Shown here: piece after piece, positions 18,855 through 27,685 of the stretch
Layout of the letters: each line of letters begins with the position of its first letter
How positions within the stretch are numbered: position 1 is the stretch's first letter
Origin: Streptomyces abikoensis
GTDB taxonomy: Bacteria; Actinomycetota; Actinomycetes; Streptomycetales; Streptomycetaceae
Direction: 5' to 3'
Assembly (NCBI RefSeq): GCF_014648775.1
Contig: NZ_BMRT01000001.1
Coordinates: 1,302,001 to 1,366,000, forward strand
Length of the DNA: 64,000 nucleotides
Notes under the pieces: model-generated
The model's database searches: none
Told to the model about the DNA's origin: nothing
The model's input: only the letters and a program-made list of their open reading frames with translations
Made by a program: the position numbers and the translations under genes

Positions 18855-19409
18855 ATGAGCGCATCACCCCGCGCCTACACGCCCGAAAGTCCTGAAACAG
18901 CCTTGAAGTACGCGATCCAGCACATCCGACTGGACCGCGTGCAGATGATCGAGGGCGTCATCCACCCCGTTTCGCGAAGCTGGAGCCACGAGGCGACGGT
19001 CGACTGCGTTCGCACGGGGATCGACGCGGCGGTGACCCGGATGGCCTGTGTCGCGGGGCGCGGCGGCCTCGACCTGCCCGGTTCCTGCAACTGGTACATC
19101 CCGGATCTGGCCGTCGTCCCGGAGGGCCTGACGACGGGCGCCGGAGCGCTCCTGCCGCGACAAACCCTGCTCATCGTCGAAGTGACCGACGAGTTCGACG
19201 GCGACACCGACCGGATCGTCAAGCGCCGCCGCTACGCCGAGTTCGGCGCCCCTCTCTACCTCCTGGTCGACCGCCAGGAGCAGTCCTGCACCCTCTTCGG
19301 CGAGCCCGGCAAGCTCGGCTACACAAAGGTCAGCGGCCCCCACCCCTTCGGCACGCCCCTCCACCTCCCCACCCCCTTCGACCTGGAGCTCGACACGTCG
19401 GACTTCTGA
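18855..19409 (+). CDS. Uma2 family PD-(D/E)XK nuclease-like protein
   Basis: 184 codons from ATG 18855 with CAGGAGCACGTC upstream; the frame is open to 18660 but lacks an earlier site. Uma2 (DUF820) signatures are present: IPDLAVV (the Asp), LLIVEVTDE (the Glu), then RIVKRRRYAEFGAPLYLLVD. These proteins have a restriction-endonuclease fold and are abundant in Streptomyces and cyanobacteria with mostly unknown roles. The end of the gene lies 99 bases before the HTH-MurA gene. DNA cleavage activity is not assured. Confidence 0.85.
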   Translation: MSASPRAYTPESPETALKYAIQHIRLDRVQMIEGVIHPVSRSWSHEATVDCVRTGIDAAVTRMACVAGRGGLDLPGSCNWYIPDLAVVPEGLTTGAGALLPRQTLLIVEVTDEFDGDTDRIVKRRRYAEFGAPLYLLVDRQEQSCTLFGEPGKLGYTKVSGPHPFGTPLHLPTPFDLELDTSDF

Positions 19410-19480
19410 TTTCCACACTCCTGTCCGATTGTTCGGATAGGAGTAGAACGCGTGGAGAGGCCATGGCGCATGCGGAAGGA

Positions 19481-19496
19481 ATCTCATATCTGAGAT
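19481..19496. promoter_or_regulatory. ATCTCA-N4-TGAGAT dyad before the HTH-MurA gene
   Basis: A 6-4-6 inverted repeat ends 12 bases before the ATG at 19509. TACCGT at 19496-19501 could be a -10 element for a nearly leaderless transcript, since no ribosome binding site is seen. Autoregulation by the HTH domain is a guess. Confidence 0.35.
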
Positions 19497-19508
19497 ACCG
19501 TCTGACTC

Positions 19509-21038
19509 ATGACAGACGCCTACCTCGGCCGTATCGGCAAGCTCATCCGCGACGCCCGGCAGCACCGTGGCTGGACCCAGTCGCAGCTGGCGGACGCGCT
19601 CGGGACCAGCCAGAGCGCGGTCAACCGCATTGAGCGGGGAAATCAGAACATCAGTCTTGATATGATCGCCCGCATCGGTGAGGCCCTCGACAGCGAGATC
19701 GTCTCCCTGGGATACGCCGGACCGATGCATCTGCGCGTCGTCGGCGGGCGCCGGCTCTCCGGTTCGATCGACGTCAAGACGAGCAAGAACGCCTGCGTGG
19801 CCCTGCTGTGCGCCACGCTGCTCAACGCCGGACGCACCACCCTGCGGCGCGTCGCGCGGATCGAGGAGGTCTACCGGATCCTCGAAGTGCTCGCCAGCAT
19901 CGGCGTGCGGCACCGGTGGATCAACGACGGGAACGACCTCGAGATCGTGCCGCCCGCCGAGCTCGACCTGGGCGCGATGGACACCGAGGCCGCCCGCCGC
20001 ACCCGTAGCGTCATCATGTTCCTGGGTCCGCTGCTCCACCGCATGGACCACTTCAAGATCCCTTACGCCGGCGGCTGCGACCTCGGCACCCGTACCGTCC
20101 AGCCGCACATGACGGCGCTTCGGCACTTCGGCCTGGAGGTCACGGCCACCGACGGCACGTACCACGCCCAGGTGGATCGTTCCGTCTCCCCCACGCGCGC
20201 CATCGTGCTGACCGAGCGCGGGGACACCGTCACCGAGAACGCCCTGCTGGCCGCCGCCCGTCACGACGGCGTGACGGTCATCCGCAACGCCAGCTCCAAC
20301 TACATGGTCCAGGACCTCTGCTTCTTCCTGGAGGAGCTGGGCGTGCGGGTCGAGGGCGTCGGCACCACCACGCTCACCGTGCACGGCGTGGCCACCATCG
20401 ACCGCGACGTCGACTACGCGCCCTCCGAGGACCCGGTCGAGGCCATGAGCCTGCTCGCCGCCGCCGTGGTGACGGAGTCGGAGCTGACGATCCGCCGGGT
20501 GCCGGTGGAGTTCATGGAGATCGAGCTCGCCGTCCTGGAGGAGATGGGCCTCGACCACGAGCGCAGCCCCGAGTACCGCGCCGACAACGGCCGTACGCGC
20601 CTCCTCGACCTGACCGTGCGCCCCTCCAAGCTGCGGGCGCCGATCGACAAGATCCACCCCATGCCGTTCCCGGGCCTGAACATCGACAACGTGCCGTTCT
20701 TCGCGGCCATCGCCGCGTTCGCCCAGGGCCAGACCCTCATTCACGACTGGGTCTACGACAACCGCGCCATCTACCTCACCGACCTCAACCGCCTCGGCGC
20801 GGACGTCAAGCTCCTCGACCCCCACCGGGTCCTGGTCGAGGGCCCCACCCGCTGGCGCTCGGCCGAGATGATGTGCCCGCCGGCGCTGCGCCCCGCCGTG
20901 GTCGTACTGCTGGCGATGATGGCCGCCGAGGGCACCTCGGTGCTGCGCAACGTCTATGTCATCAACCGCGGTTACGAGGATCTGGCCGAGCGCCTCAACT
21001 CCATCGGCGCCCAGATCGAGACGTTCCGGGACATCTAG
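19509..21038 (+). CDS. HTH-fused MurA-like enolpyruvyl transferase
   Basis: 509 codons. Residues about 8-62 are a Cro/C1-type HTH (TQSQLADALGTSQSAVNRIERG). Residues about 70-509 are a UDP-GlcNAc 1-carboxyvinyltransferase fold. Key MurA residues are conserved: K93-N94 in TSKNA, and the active-site Cys C190 in AGGCDLGTR. Enzymatic activity is thus plausible, but the N-terminal DNA-binding domain is not part of ordinary MurA, and a separate housekeeping murA is expected elsewhere. It may act as a regulator sensing cell-wall precursors or as a second MurA. No ribosome binding site is obvious. Streptomyces chromosomes carry this fusion near acnA, as here (from memory). Confidence 0.85.
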   Translation: MTDAYLGRIGKLIRDARQHRGWTQSQLADALGTSQSAVNRIERGNQNISLDMIARIGEALDSEIVSLGYAGPMHLRVVGGRRLSGSIDVKTSKNACVALLCATLLNAGRTTLRRVARIEEVYRILEVLASIGVRHRWINDGNDLEIVPPAELDLGAMDTEAARRTRSVIMFLGPLLHRMDHFKIPYAGGCDLGTRTVQPHMTALRHFGLEVTATDGTYHAQVDRSVSPTRAIVLTERGDTVTENALLAAARHDGVTVIRNASSNYMVQDLCFFLEELGVRVEGVGTTTLTVHGVATIDRDVDYAPSEDPVEAMSLLAAAVVTESELTIRRVPVEFMEIELAVLEEMGLDHERSPEYRADNGRTRLLDLTVRPSKLRAPIDKIHPMPFPGLNIDNVPFFAAIAAFAQGQTLIHDWVYDNRAIYLTDLNRLGADVKLLDPHRVLVEGPTRWRSAEMMCPPALRPAVVVLLAMMAAEGTSVLRNVYVINRGYEDLAERLNSIGAQIETFRDI

Positions 21039-21058
21039 CCCGCCCCGCCCAAGCCACG

Positions 21059-21096
21059 AGCCCGGCGCGCCCGTTCGGACGGACGCGCCGGGCTCT
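21059..21096 (+). terminator. Terminator after the HTH-MurA gene
   Basis: GAGCCCGGCGCG / CGCGCCGGGCTC (21059-21070, 21085-21096) make a 12-bp stem; the loop itself contains CCG/CGG pairing. 20 bases after the stop. Confidence 0.8.
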
Positions 21097-21124
21097 CGCG
21101 TTCCCGCCTGCCGTAGACTCACGA

Positions 21125-21160
21125 CTGACCAAGCGGTCAGACTGCTGACCGTGCGGTCAG
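21125..21160. promoter_or_regulatory. Twin TetR-type operators before the flavin monooxygenase
   Basis: CTGACC-N4-GGTCAG (21125-21140) and the better palindrome CTGACCGTGCGGTCAG (21145-21160) are centred 20 bp apart, about two helical turns, and end 32 bases before the ATG at 21193. The TetR gene at 22484-23107 is the obvious candidate ligand. Confidence 0.7.
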
Positions 21161-21192
21161 TCAGCGTCCACCGTGAGGGGAGCGGAAAAGAC

Positions 21193-22416
21193 ATGGAACG
21201 CACGACGTGCTGTGTGGTGGGTGGCGGTCCCGCGGGCATGATGCTCGGCCTGCTGCTCGCCAGGGCCGGCGTCGAGGTGACCGTGCTGGAGAAGCACAAG
21301 GACTTCCTGCGGGACTTCCGCGGCGACACGGTCCACCCGTCGACGCTGCGCCTGCTCGACGAACTCGGCCTGGGCGAACGGTTCGCACGGCTCCCGTCCC
21401 GCAAACTGGACCTGGTCCGGCTGCACATCGGCGACACGGTCGTGACCCTGAGCGACCTGCGGCGCATCCCGGGCCCCCACAAGCACATCGCGATGGTCCC
21501 GCAGTGGGACTTCCTCGACCTGCTCGCGAGCGCGGCCGCCGAGGAGCCGTCCTTCACCCTGCGGACGCGCACGGCCGTCACGGGCCTCCTCACCGAGGGC
21601 GGCCGGGTGACCGGCGTGCGCTACGAGGATGCGGACGGCGCCACCGGGGAGCTCACGGCGGATCTCACGGTCGCCTGCGACGGCCGTGACTCGCTGGTCC
21701 GCGAGCTGGCGGGGCTGCGGCCCGACTACGTCGACGTCCCCATGGACGTCTGGCAGATCAAGGTGCCCGCGCAGTCCGACGACACCAAGGACGGCGCGAT
21801 CTTCATGCGCGCCAAGGACGGGCAGTTCGCGGCGACGACGGACCGGGGCGATTACTACCAGACGTCCTACCTCATCAAGAAGGGCACCGACCGGGAGCTG
21901 CGGGCCAACGGGATCGAGTGGTTCCGCGCCCGGCTCGGCGACCTGTTCGGCTGGGGCGAGGAGGTCACGGACACGATCCGCTCGTGGGACGACGTGAAGC
22001 TGCTCGACGTGACCATGGGCAGACTGCGGCGCTGGTACCGGCCGGGGCTGCTCTGCATCGGGGACTCGGCGCACATCATGTCGCCGACGGGCGGCGTCGG
22101 CGTCAACCTCGCGGTGCAGGACGCCGTGGCGGCCGGACGGATCCTCGCGGAGCCCCTGCGGAACGGCTCGGTCTGCGTGCACGACCTGGAGCGGGTGCAG
22201 AAGCGGCGGCTGCTGCCGGTCGCCGTCATCCAGCGGTCGCAGATCGCCGAACACGAGGCCATGCTGCGGCCCATCCTCGACGGCACGCTCGGCCCCGACC
22301 GGCTGCCGGTGCCGGTCCGGCTGATGCGGCGCGTACCGATGCTGCGGACGGTGTCCGGATATCTGGGCGGGGTCGGCATACGTCCGGAGCGCGTGCCCGC
22401 CTTCGCCCGGCGCTGA
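21193..22416 (+). CDS. FAD-dependent aromatic hydroxylase-type monooxygenase
   Basis: 407 codons from ATG 21193 with a GGAAAAG-type site; the frame is open much further upstream but crosses the operators. PHBH-type FAD fold: VVGGGPAGMMLGLLLARAG at the N-terminus, a DG motif in ACDGRDSLVREL, and the GD motif LCIGDSAHIMSPTGGVGVNLAVQDAV. The Pro/Gly-rich C-terminus is complete. It hydroxylates an aromatic or polyketide substrate with NAD(P)H and O2; the substrate cannot be told. Two strong palindromes in its promoter and a convergent TetR gene indicate repressor control, possibly inducer-dependent. Confidence 0.87.
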   Translation: MERTTCCVVGGGPAGMMLGLLLARAGVEVTVLEKHKDFLRDFRGDTVHPSTLRLLDELGLGERFARLPSRKLDLVRLHIGDTVVTLSDLRRIPGPHKHIAMVPQWDFLDLLASAAAEEPSFTLRTRTAVTGLLTEGGRVTGVRYEDADGATGELTADLTVACDGRDSLVRELAGLRPDYVDVPMDVWQIKVPAQSDDTKDGAIFMRAKDGQFAATTDRGDYYQTSYLIKKGTDRELRANGIEWFRARLGDLFGWGEEVTDTIRSWDDVKLLDVTMGRLRRWYRPGLLCIGDSAHIMSPTGGVGVNLAVQDAVAAGRILAEPLRNGSVCVHDLERVQKRRLLPVAVIQRSQIAEHEAMLRPILDGTLGPDRLPVPVRLMRRVPMLRTVSGYLGGVGIRPERVPAFARR

Positions 22417-22483
22417 CGGACACCGCTGACGGACAACACCGCGCTGACGACGGAGACGCCTGCCTGCCGGGACCGTACGGGGG

Positions 22484-23107
22484 TCAGTCCTGGCGCCGGA
22501 TCGCGCTGAGCGTGAACGTCTCCAGCTCGTCGGCCGCGGCGTCGAGGTCGTAGTCGGGGTGGACGAGCCAGTGGGAGATCACACCGTCGATCGCCCCGCC
22601 GATCGCGAGCGCAACGGTCACGGGGTCGAAGGCGCGCACCTGGCCGGTCTCCTGGCAGCGGGCCAGGAGACCGACCAGGTGGCCCAGGCGGTCGTGGTTG
22701 TCGTGGGAGCCCGGATTCTTGAGCCGGGTGCCGCCCTCGTCGTCGAGGAGCATCTCGGTGATGACGCGGACGTGGCGGCGGTTGGCCTGCTGGTACGAGA
22801 TCATCGCGCGGACGTACGCGACGATCGCGGCGCACGGCTCGGTCTCGCGCTCCACCCGCTCGTGGACGTAGGTCCTGAAGCCCTCCAGCACGTGCTCGAG
22901 CGTGATCCGGGCGAGGTTGTCCTTCGACGAGAAGTGGTAGAGGACGGCGGCCTTGGAGATGCCGGCCGCCTCGGCGATCGCCGAGAGCGAGGTGGCCGGA
23001 TAGCCCTTGGTGGAGATCAGGTCGATGGTGCACTCGACGATCTGCTGCCGCCGGGCCCGCTCGGTGAAGGTCAGGGCCTGGGGGTCGGCACTCCGACGAG
23101 GGGCCAT
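22484..23107 (-). CDS. TetR family transcriptional regulator
   Basis: 207 codons from ATG 23107; GTG 23113 is an equally open start two codons upstream. The N-terminal HTH is clear (RQQIVECTIDLISTKGYPATSLSAIAEAAGISKAAVLYHFSSKDNL region, residues about 20-65). The C-terminal ligand domain is of the usual length and resembles BetI/KstR2-like members. Convergent with the flavin monooxygenase, whose promoter has two CTGACC/GGTCAG palindromes; self-control is not evident, since its own upstream region has only a short TTCGCGAA dyad near 23150. Confidence 0.88.
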   Translation of the reverse strand: MAPRRSADPQALTFTERARRQQIVECTIDLISTKGYPATSLSAIAEAAGISKAAVLYHFSSKDNLARITLEHVLEGFRTYVHERVERETEPCAAIVAYVRAMISYQQANRRHVRVITEMLLDDEGGTRLKNPGSHDNHDRLGHLVGLLARCQETGQVRAFDPVTVALAIGGAIDGVISHWLVHPDYDLDAAADELETFTLSAIRRQD

Positions 23108-23253
23108 CGACACGCCGCCTTTGCTCTCGCTGATTCCACGAACAGTTTCGCGAACCGCTGCAAACGGTACACCGGGCGCCCCGACCCGAGCAGCACGGCC
23201 GCCGGCCGCCCCCGCCCGTCAGAACGGCGGGCACCGCCCACCCGGCACCTTCG

Positions 23254-23652
23254 TCAGGGCAGCACGGCCAGCCCGTCCAGCTCCACCATCGCCTCCTCGT
23301 CCCAGAGCCGGACCACGCCGACGACGGCCATCGCCGGGTACTCGCGGCCCGCCAAACGCCGCCAGATCCGCCCGAGTTCAGGGGCGTGCGCCCGGTACGC
23401 GCCCACGTCCGTCGCGTAGACCGTCACCCGGGCCAGGTGCTCCGGCCCGCCCCCGGCGGCCCGGAGGGCGGCCAGGAGATTGGTCAGGGCCCGCTCGAAC
23501 TGCTCCGGCAGGCCGCCCGCCACGACCGTCCCGGCCGCGTCGAGCGCGGTCTGCCCCGCCAGAAGGACCAGCCGCCCGCCCGTGGCGGCGACGGCGTGGC
23601 TGAAGCCGCGCGCGGGCGCGAGCCCGGCGGGGTCGATCCGCTCCAGGCTCAC
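23254..23652 (-). CDS. RidA family (YjgF) enamine/imine deaminase-like protein
   Basis: 132 codons from GTG 23652, which overlaps the stop of the upstream acyl-CoA dehydrogenase in a GTGA junction, so the two are translationally coupled. RidA motifs: LAGQTALD near residue 33, VTVYATDVGAYRAHAPELGRIW, and YPAMAVVGVVRLWDEEAMVELDGLAVLP at the end. RidA proteins hydrolyse reactive enamine/imine intermediates. In this neighbourhood it could release the amino group from an alicyclic 2-amino-ene CoA ester formed in 2-aminobenzoate breakdown; that role is inference. The usual active-site Arg is not where I expect it, so activity may be special. Confidence 0.85.
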   Translation of the reverse strand: MSLERIDPAGLAPARGFSHAVAATGGRLVLLAGQTALDAAGTVVAGGLPEQFERALTNLLAALRAAGGGPEHLARVTVYATDVGAYRAHAPELGRIWRRLAGREYPAMAVVGVVRLWDEEAMVELDGLAVLP

Positions 23653-24833
23653 GGGGAGGCCCCCGCGCCCGCCGCCCGGAACAGCTCCTTCGCGATGATC
23701 GTGCGCTGGACCTCGCTCGCCCCCTCGTAGATCCGGGGCGCGCGCACCTCCCGGTAGAGGTGCTCCAGGAGGTGGCCGTGGGCCAGGGCGCGGGCGCCGT
23801 GGATCTGGACCGCGGAGTCGACGACGTACTGGGCGGTCTCGGTGGCGAAGAGCTTGGCCATCGCCGAGCGCGCGGCCACGCCCGGCTCCCCCGCGTCGTA
23901 GGCCGCGGCGGCCGCCTGGACGAGCAGGGCGGCCGCCTCGGTGCGGGTGGCCATCTCGGCGAGCAGGTGGGAGACGGCCTGGAGGTCCTTCAACGGGCCG
24001 CCGAACGCCCGGCGTTCCTCCGCGTGGGCCACCGAGGCGTCCAGGGCGGACCGGGCCATTCCGACAGCGAAGGCCCCGACGCTGGGGCGGAACAGATCGA
24101 GGGTGGCCATGGCCAGCCGGAAGCCCCGGCCCACCTCGCCGACGACGTCGCCGGGGCCCACGGGCACGCCGTCGAAGGTGAGCGTGCCCACGGGGTGCGG
24201 GCCGAGCATCTCCAGCGGTTCGCCGCCGAGGCCGGGGCGGTCGGCGGGGACGAGGAAGGCGGTGACCCCGGCGGCCCGGCTCCCCGGGCCCGTACGGGCG
24301 AAGACGGTGTAGACGTCGGCCTGCGGGGCGTTGGAGATCCAGCGCTTCTCACCATGCAGCCGCCAGCCCGACGCGGCCGCCCCGCCTGCCCTGGCCGCCC
24401 CTCCCGCCCCGGTCGGCTCCGCGCGCAGCTCCAGGGCGGCCGCGTCCGAGCCCGCGCCCGGCTCGCTCAGCGCGAACGCCGCCACGGCGCGCCCCGCGGC
24501 GACCTCCGGCAGCCAGCGCGCCCGCTGTGCCCGGGTGCCGTGGGCGACGACGGGGTGGGCGCCGAGGCCCTGCAGGGCGAGGGCCGTCTCGGCCTCCGTG
24601 CAGGCGTACGCCAGCGATTCGCGCAACAGGCACAGGTCCTGGGCACGTACGGGACCGGTCAGGGGAACCACCCGGGAAAGCAGGCCGAGTTCGCCGAGCG
24701 TCGCGAGGAGCGGCCTGTTGACCTTGCCGGGAGCGCCCCGGTCCGCGACGGGGCGCAAGCGGCGGGCGGCGAGCGCGCGCAGCTCCACGGAGCCCTTGCG
24801 CCGCTCCCCCTCCCCTGTGAACGGTGTGGCCAT
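23649..24833 (-). CDS. Acyl-CoA dehydrogenase
   Basis: 394 codons from ATG 24833 with GAAGG 10 bases upstream. FAD-enzyme signatures in order: FALSEPGAGSDAAAL, KRWISNAPQADVYTVFART, RAFGGPLKDLQAVSHLLAEMATRTEAA, and the C-terminal QIHGARALAHGHLLEHLYREVRAPRIYEGASEVQRTIIAKEL, where the Glu of YEGASE is at the usual catalytic-base position. It introduces a C=C alpha,beta to a CoA thioester. A 15-residue Ala/Gly-rich insertion sits near residue 160. First gene of a two-gene operon with RidA and divergent from the CoA ligase, in keeping with a CoA-bound ring-degradation pathway. Confidence 0.9.
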   Translation of the reverse strand: MATPFTGEGERRKGSVELRALAARRLRPVADRGAPGKVNRPLLATLGELGLLSRVVPLTGPVRAQDLCLLRESLAYACTEAETALALQGLGAHPVVAHGTRAQRARWLPEVAAGRAVAAFALSEPGAGSDAAALELRAEPTGAGGAARAGGAAASGWRLHGEKRWISNAPQADVYTVFARTGPGSRAAGVTAFLVPADRPGLGGEPLEMLGPHPVGTLTFDGVPVGPGDVVGEVGRGFRLAMATLDLFRPSVGAFAVGMARSALDASVAHAEERRAFGGPLKDLQAVSHLLAEMATRTEAAALLVQAAAAAYDAGEPGVAARSAMAKLFATETAQYVVDSAVQIHGARALAHGHLLEHLYREVRAPRIYEGASEVQRTIIAKELFRAAGAGASP

Positions 24834-24872
24834 CCGACCCACCCTTCTCTCGCATGGTTTATCGCGCTCTAT

Positions 24873-24885
24873 TGACTGCCGTCAC
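24873..24885. promoter_or_regulatory. Candidate PaaX operator 1 (TGACTGCCGTCAC)
   Basis: A TGAC-N4-GTCA dyad in the divergent promoter between the acyl-CoA dehydrogenase and the CoA ligase. The same 13-mer with one change occurs before the enoyl-CoA hydratase operon (30830-30842). Confidence 0.5.
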
Positions 24886-24982
24886 CGCCTCGTTACGCTG
24901 ACAGTGGATCCGCGTCGCTGGCAAGACCCCCGTTCACCTCCGATTTCTCCGGCGATTCCGCCGACGAGGGGGCGCATCCGCG

Positions 24983-26671
24983 ATGGAGCTCATGCCATCG
25001 GCCCATATCGACACCTTCCCGCGCGACCACCTCCCGCCCGTCGCCCAGTGGCCGGAACTCCGCTTCGACCTCCCCGGCGCCCCGGACCTGCGCTACCCCG
25101 ACCGCCTCAACTGCGCCGAGCGCCTGCTGGACGCCACGGTGGACCGGCTGGGCCCCGGGCGACCGGCCATCCGTGGCGGGGGCGAACCCGGGGACGGGGC
25201 CGGGGACAGGGCTGGGGACGGATCCGGGACCGGGCTCGTCTGGTCGTACGGACTGCTCAAGGAGCACGTCGACCGGATCGCGCACGTCCTCACCGAGGAC
25301 CTGGGCGTCGTGCCCGGCAACCGGGTGCTGCTGCGCGGCCCCACCACGCCCTGGCTGGCGGCCTGCTGGCTGGCCGTGCTCAAGGCGGGCGCGGTGGCGG
25401 TGACCGTCCTGGCCGCGCAGCGCCCGCACGAACTGGCCACCGTCTGCCGCATCGCCCGCGTCCGGCACGCCCTGTGCGACGCCCGGTCGGCCGGTGACCT
25501 CCGTGCGGCGGGCATACCGGACTTACGCCTCACGCTGTACGGCGGGAATACACCCGACGACCTTCTGCGGCTCTCGGCAAATAAACCCGCATCCTACGAC
25601 GCTGTGGACACCTCCGCCGACGACGTCGCCCTCATCGCCTTCACCTCCGGAACCACCGGACACCCCAAGGGATGCGTCCACTTCCACCGCGACGTCCTCG
25701 CCATCGCCGACACCTTCTCGGCGTGCGTACTGCGCCCCCGTCCGGACGACGTCTTCGCCGGCAGCCCACCGCTCGGCTTCACCTACGGCCTCGGCGGTCT
25801 CCTCGTCTTCCCGCTGCACGCCGGGGCGTCCACCGTGCTGACCGACTGGGGCGGCCCCGAGCGCCTGCTCGCCGACGTCCAACGGCACCGCGTCTCCGTC
25901 CTGTTCACCGCGCCGACCGCCTACCGAGCGATGCTGGAGACCCTCGGCCCGTACGACGTGTCCTCCCTCCGCCGGTGCGTCTCCGCGGGCGAGCACCTGC
26001 CCGCCGAACTCTGGCACGCGTGGCGGCGCGCGACGGGATTACGCCTGATCAACGGCATCGGCGCCACCGAAATGCTGCACGTCTTCATCTCCGCCGCCGA
26101 CGACCGCATCCGCCCCGGCACGACCGGCCTGCCCGTCCCCGGCTACGAGGCGCGCGTCGTCGGCCCGGACGGCGCGCCCGTCCCCGACGGGCACCCCGGC
26201 CTGCTGGCCGTGCGTGGCCCCACCGGCTGCCGCTACCTCGCCGACGAACGGCAGCGCGTGTACGTGCGCGACGGCTGGAACCTCACCGGCGACACCTATG
26301 TCCGCGAGCCGGACGGCTACTTCCGCTTCGTGGCCCGCGCCGACGACATGATCATCTCGGCCGGTCACAACATCGCCGGCCCCGAGGTGGAGGAGGCCCT
26401 GCTGCGCCACCCGGACGTCCTGGAGGCGGCGGTCGTCGGCCGCCCGGACGAGCGGCGCGGGCAGATCGTCGTCGCCCACGTCGTTCTGCGGGAGGGGGTG
26501 CCGCCCACCGCGGAAACGGTCGCGGAGCTACGGGAGTTCACCAAAAAGGAGATCGTTCCGTACAAGTGCCCTCGCGAGATCGTGTTCCTCCCCGCCCTTC
26601 CCCGCACGCCCACGGGCAAATTACAGCGCTTTCGGCTGCGTTCCGGAGCTTTACAGTTTCCCCGTGACTGA
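24983..26671 (+). CDS. 2-aminobenzoate/benzoate-CoA ligase-like AMP-forming enzyme
   Basis: 562 codons from ATG 24983; ATG 24992 has a GGAG 5 bases before it and could be the true start. ANL-family motifs: FTSGTTGHPKGCVHF (P-loop), GIGATEMLHVF, GDTYVREPDGYFRFVARADDMI, and the C-terminal lysine in PRTPTGKLQRF. The N-terminal LNCAERLLD segment and the GATEMLHVF motif are of the benzoate/2-aminobenzoate-CoA ligase type. A short Gly/Asp/Ala repeat (residues about 65-84) is an insertion. It activates an aromatic acid to its CoA ester with ATP. The assignment to 2-aminobenzoate rests on the fused monooxygenase/reductase gene nearby. The gene overlaps paaX by 8 bases. Confidence 0.85.
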   Translation: MELMPSAHIDTFPRDHLPPVAQWPELRFDLPGAPDLRYPDRLNCAERLLDATVDRLGPGRPAIRGGGEPGDGAGDRAGDGSGTGLVWSYGLLKEHVDRIAHVLTEDLGVVPGNRVLLRGPTTPWLAACWLAVLKAGAVAVTVLAAQRPHELATVCRIARVRHALCDARSAGDLRAAGIPDLRLTLYGGNTPDDLLRLSANKPASYDAVDTSADDVALIAFTSGTTGHPKGCVHFHRDVLAIADTFSACVLRPRPDDVFAGSPPLGFTYGLGGLLVFPLHAGASTVLTDWGGPERLLADVQRHRVSVLFTAPTAYRAMLETLGPYDVSSLRRCVSAGEHLPAELWHAWRRATGLRLINGIGATEMLHVFISAADDRIRPGTTGLPVPGYEARVVGPDGAPVPDGHPGLLAVRGPTGCRYLADERQRVYVRDGWNLTGDTYVREPDGYFRFVARADDMIISAGHNIAGPEVEEALLRHPDVLEAAVVGRPDERRGQIVVAHVVLREGVPPTAETVAELREFTKKEIVPYKCPREIVFLPALPRTPTGKLQRFRLRSGALQFPRD

Positions 26672-27500
26672 CCAGCAACCGCTTCACACCCCCCGCTCCC
26701 TCATCGTCACCTTCTACGGCGCGTACGGGCGCGGGGACGCCGGCCGCCCCGCCGGGCCGGTGCCGATCGCGGCCCTGATCCGGCTGCTGGGCGCGGTGGG
26801 CGTGGACTCGCCCTCGGTGCGGTCGGCCGTCTCCCGGCTCAAGAGACGCGGTCTGCTCGTGGCAGGCCGCACCCCCTCCGGCGCGGCGGGCTACGGCCTG
26901 TCGGAAGGCGCCCGGCAGTTGCTGGACGACGGCGACCGGCGCATCTACGGCCGCCCTTCGGCCCGCGCGGGCCATGGCTGGCTGCTGGCCGTCTTCTCCG
27001 TGCCCGAGCACGAACGCCACAAGCGCCACCTGCTGCGCTCCCGGCTCTCCCGGCTCGGCTTCGGCACGGCGGCCCCCGGCGTGTGGATCGCCCCCGCCCA
27101 TGTGCACGAGGAGACCCGGCACACCCTGGAGCGGCTCGGACTGGCCTCCTACGTCGACCTGTTCCGCGGCAGCCACCTGGGCTTCGAGCCGACCGCCGAG
27201 TCGGTCGCCCGCTGGTGGGATCTCGACGCGCTGGCCGCCCAGCACCGCGCGTTCCTGGAGGCCCACGAACCGGTCCTCCGCCGCTGGGCCCGCCGCAAGC
27301 CGGTGCCGCCGGAGGCGGCCTACCGCGACTACCTCCTGGCCCTGGACCGCTGGCGCCGCCTCCCGTACGCGGACCCGGGCCTGCCGGCGGGCCTGCTCCC
27401 CCCGGACTGGCCCGGCGGCCGCGCGGCCCGCGTCTTCGCGGCCCTGCACGCACGACTCAGGGACGCGGGGGAACGCTTCGTGACCCCGGCACTGGCGTAA
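26664..27500 (+). CDS. PaaX family transcriptional regulator
   Basis: 278 codons from GTG 26664, overlapping the ligase stop. PaaX layout: N-terminal winged helix (TPRSLIVTFYGAYGR ... LIRLLGAVGVDSPSVRSAVSRLKRRGLL, residues about 9-70), a central ferredoxin-like domain (VFSVPEHERHKRHLLRSRLSRLGFG), and an all-helical C-terminal domain with YRDYLLALDRWRRLPYADPGLP. PaaX of E. coli represses phenylacetate genes and is released by the aryl-CoA ester, so this one probably answers to the CoA ester made by the ligase it is coupled to. Candidate operators lie at 24873 and 30830. Confidence 0.9.
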   Translation: MTDQQPLHTPRSLIVTFYGAYGRGDAGRPAGPVPIAALIRLLGAVGVDSPSVRSAVSRLKRRGLLVAGRTPSGAAGYGLSEGARQLLDDGDRRIYGRPSARAGHGWLLAVFSVPEHERHKRHLLRSRLSRLGFGTAAPGVWIAPAHVHEETRHTLERLGLASYVDLFRGSHLGFEPTAESVARWWDLDALAAQHRAFLEAHEPVLRRWARRKPVPPEAAYRDYLLALDRWRRLPYADPGLPAGLLPPDWPGGRAARVFAALHARLRDAGERFVTPALA

Positions 27501-27551
27501 CGGGAAGCCGGCTCGTCCGGCGGCCAGTCCGGGCCGGACGGAACCCGAATC

Positions 27552-27650
27552 CAGCCCGTCCGGCGCTTGAGCACACGGGGATCCGGGGGCAGAGCCCGTC
27601 CAGCCCGTCCGGCTTTTGAGGACACGGGGGTCCGGGGGCGGAGCCCCTGG
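27552..27650. repeat. Two tandem copies of a common Streptomyces intergenic repeat
   Basis: CAGCCCGTCCGG ... TTGAG ... ACACGGGG-x-TCCGGGGGC-x-GAGCCC occurs at 27552-27600 and again at 27601-27650, 49 bases apart. The unit resembles the dispersed element often found between Streptomyces genes. It lies between the paaX stop and the convergent monooxygenase stop and can form GC hairpins, so it may also terminate transcription. Confidence 0.7.
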
Positions 27651-27685
27651 AGGAAACGGTGAAAGGGCGGGACCGGGGCACCCCC

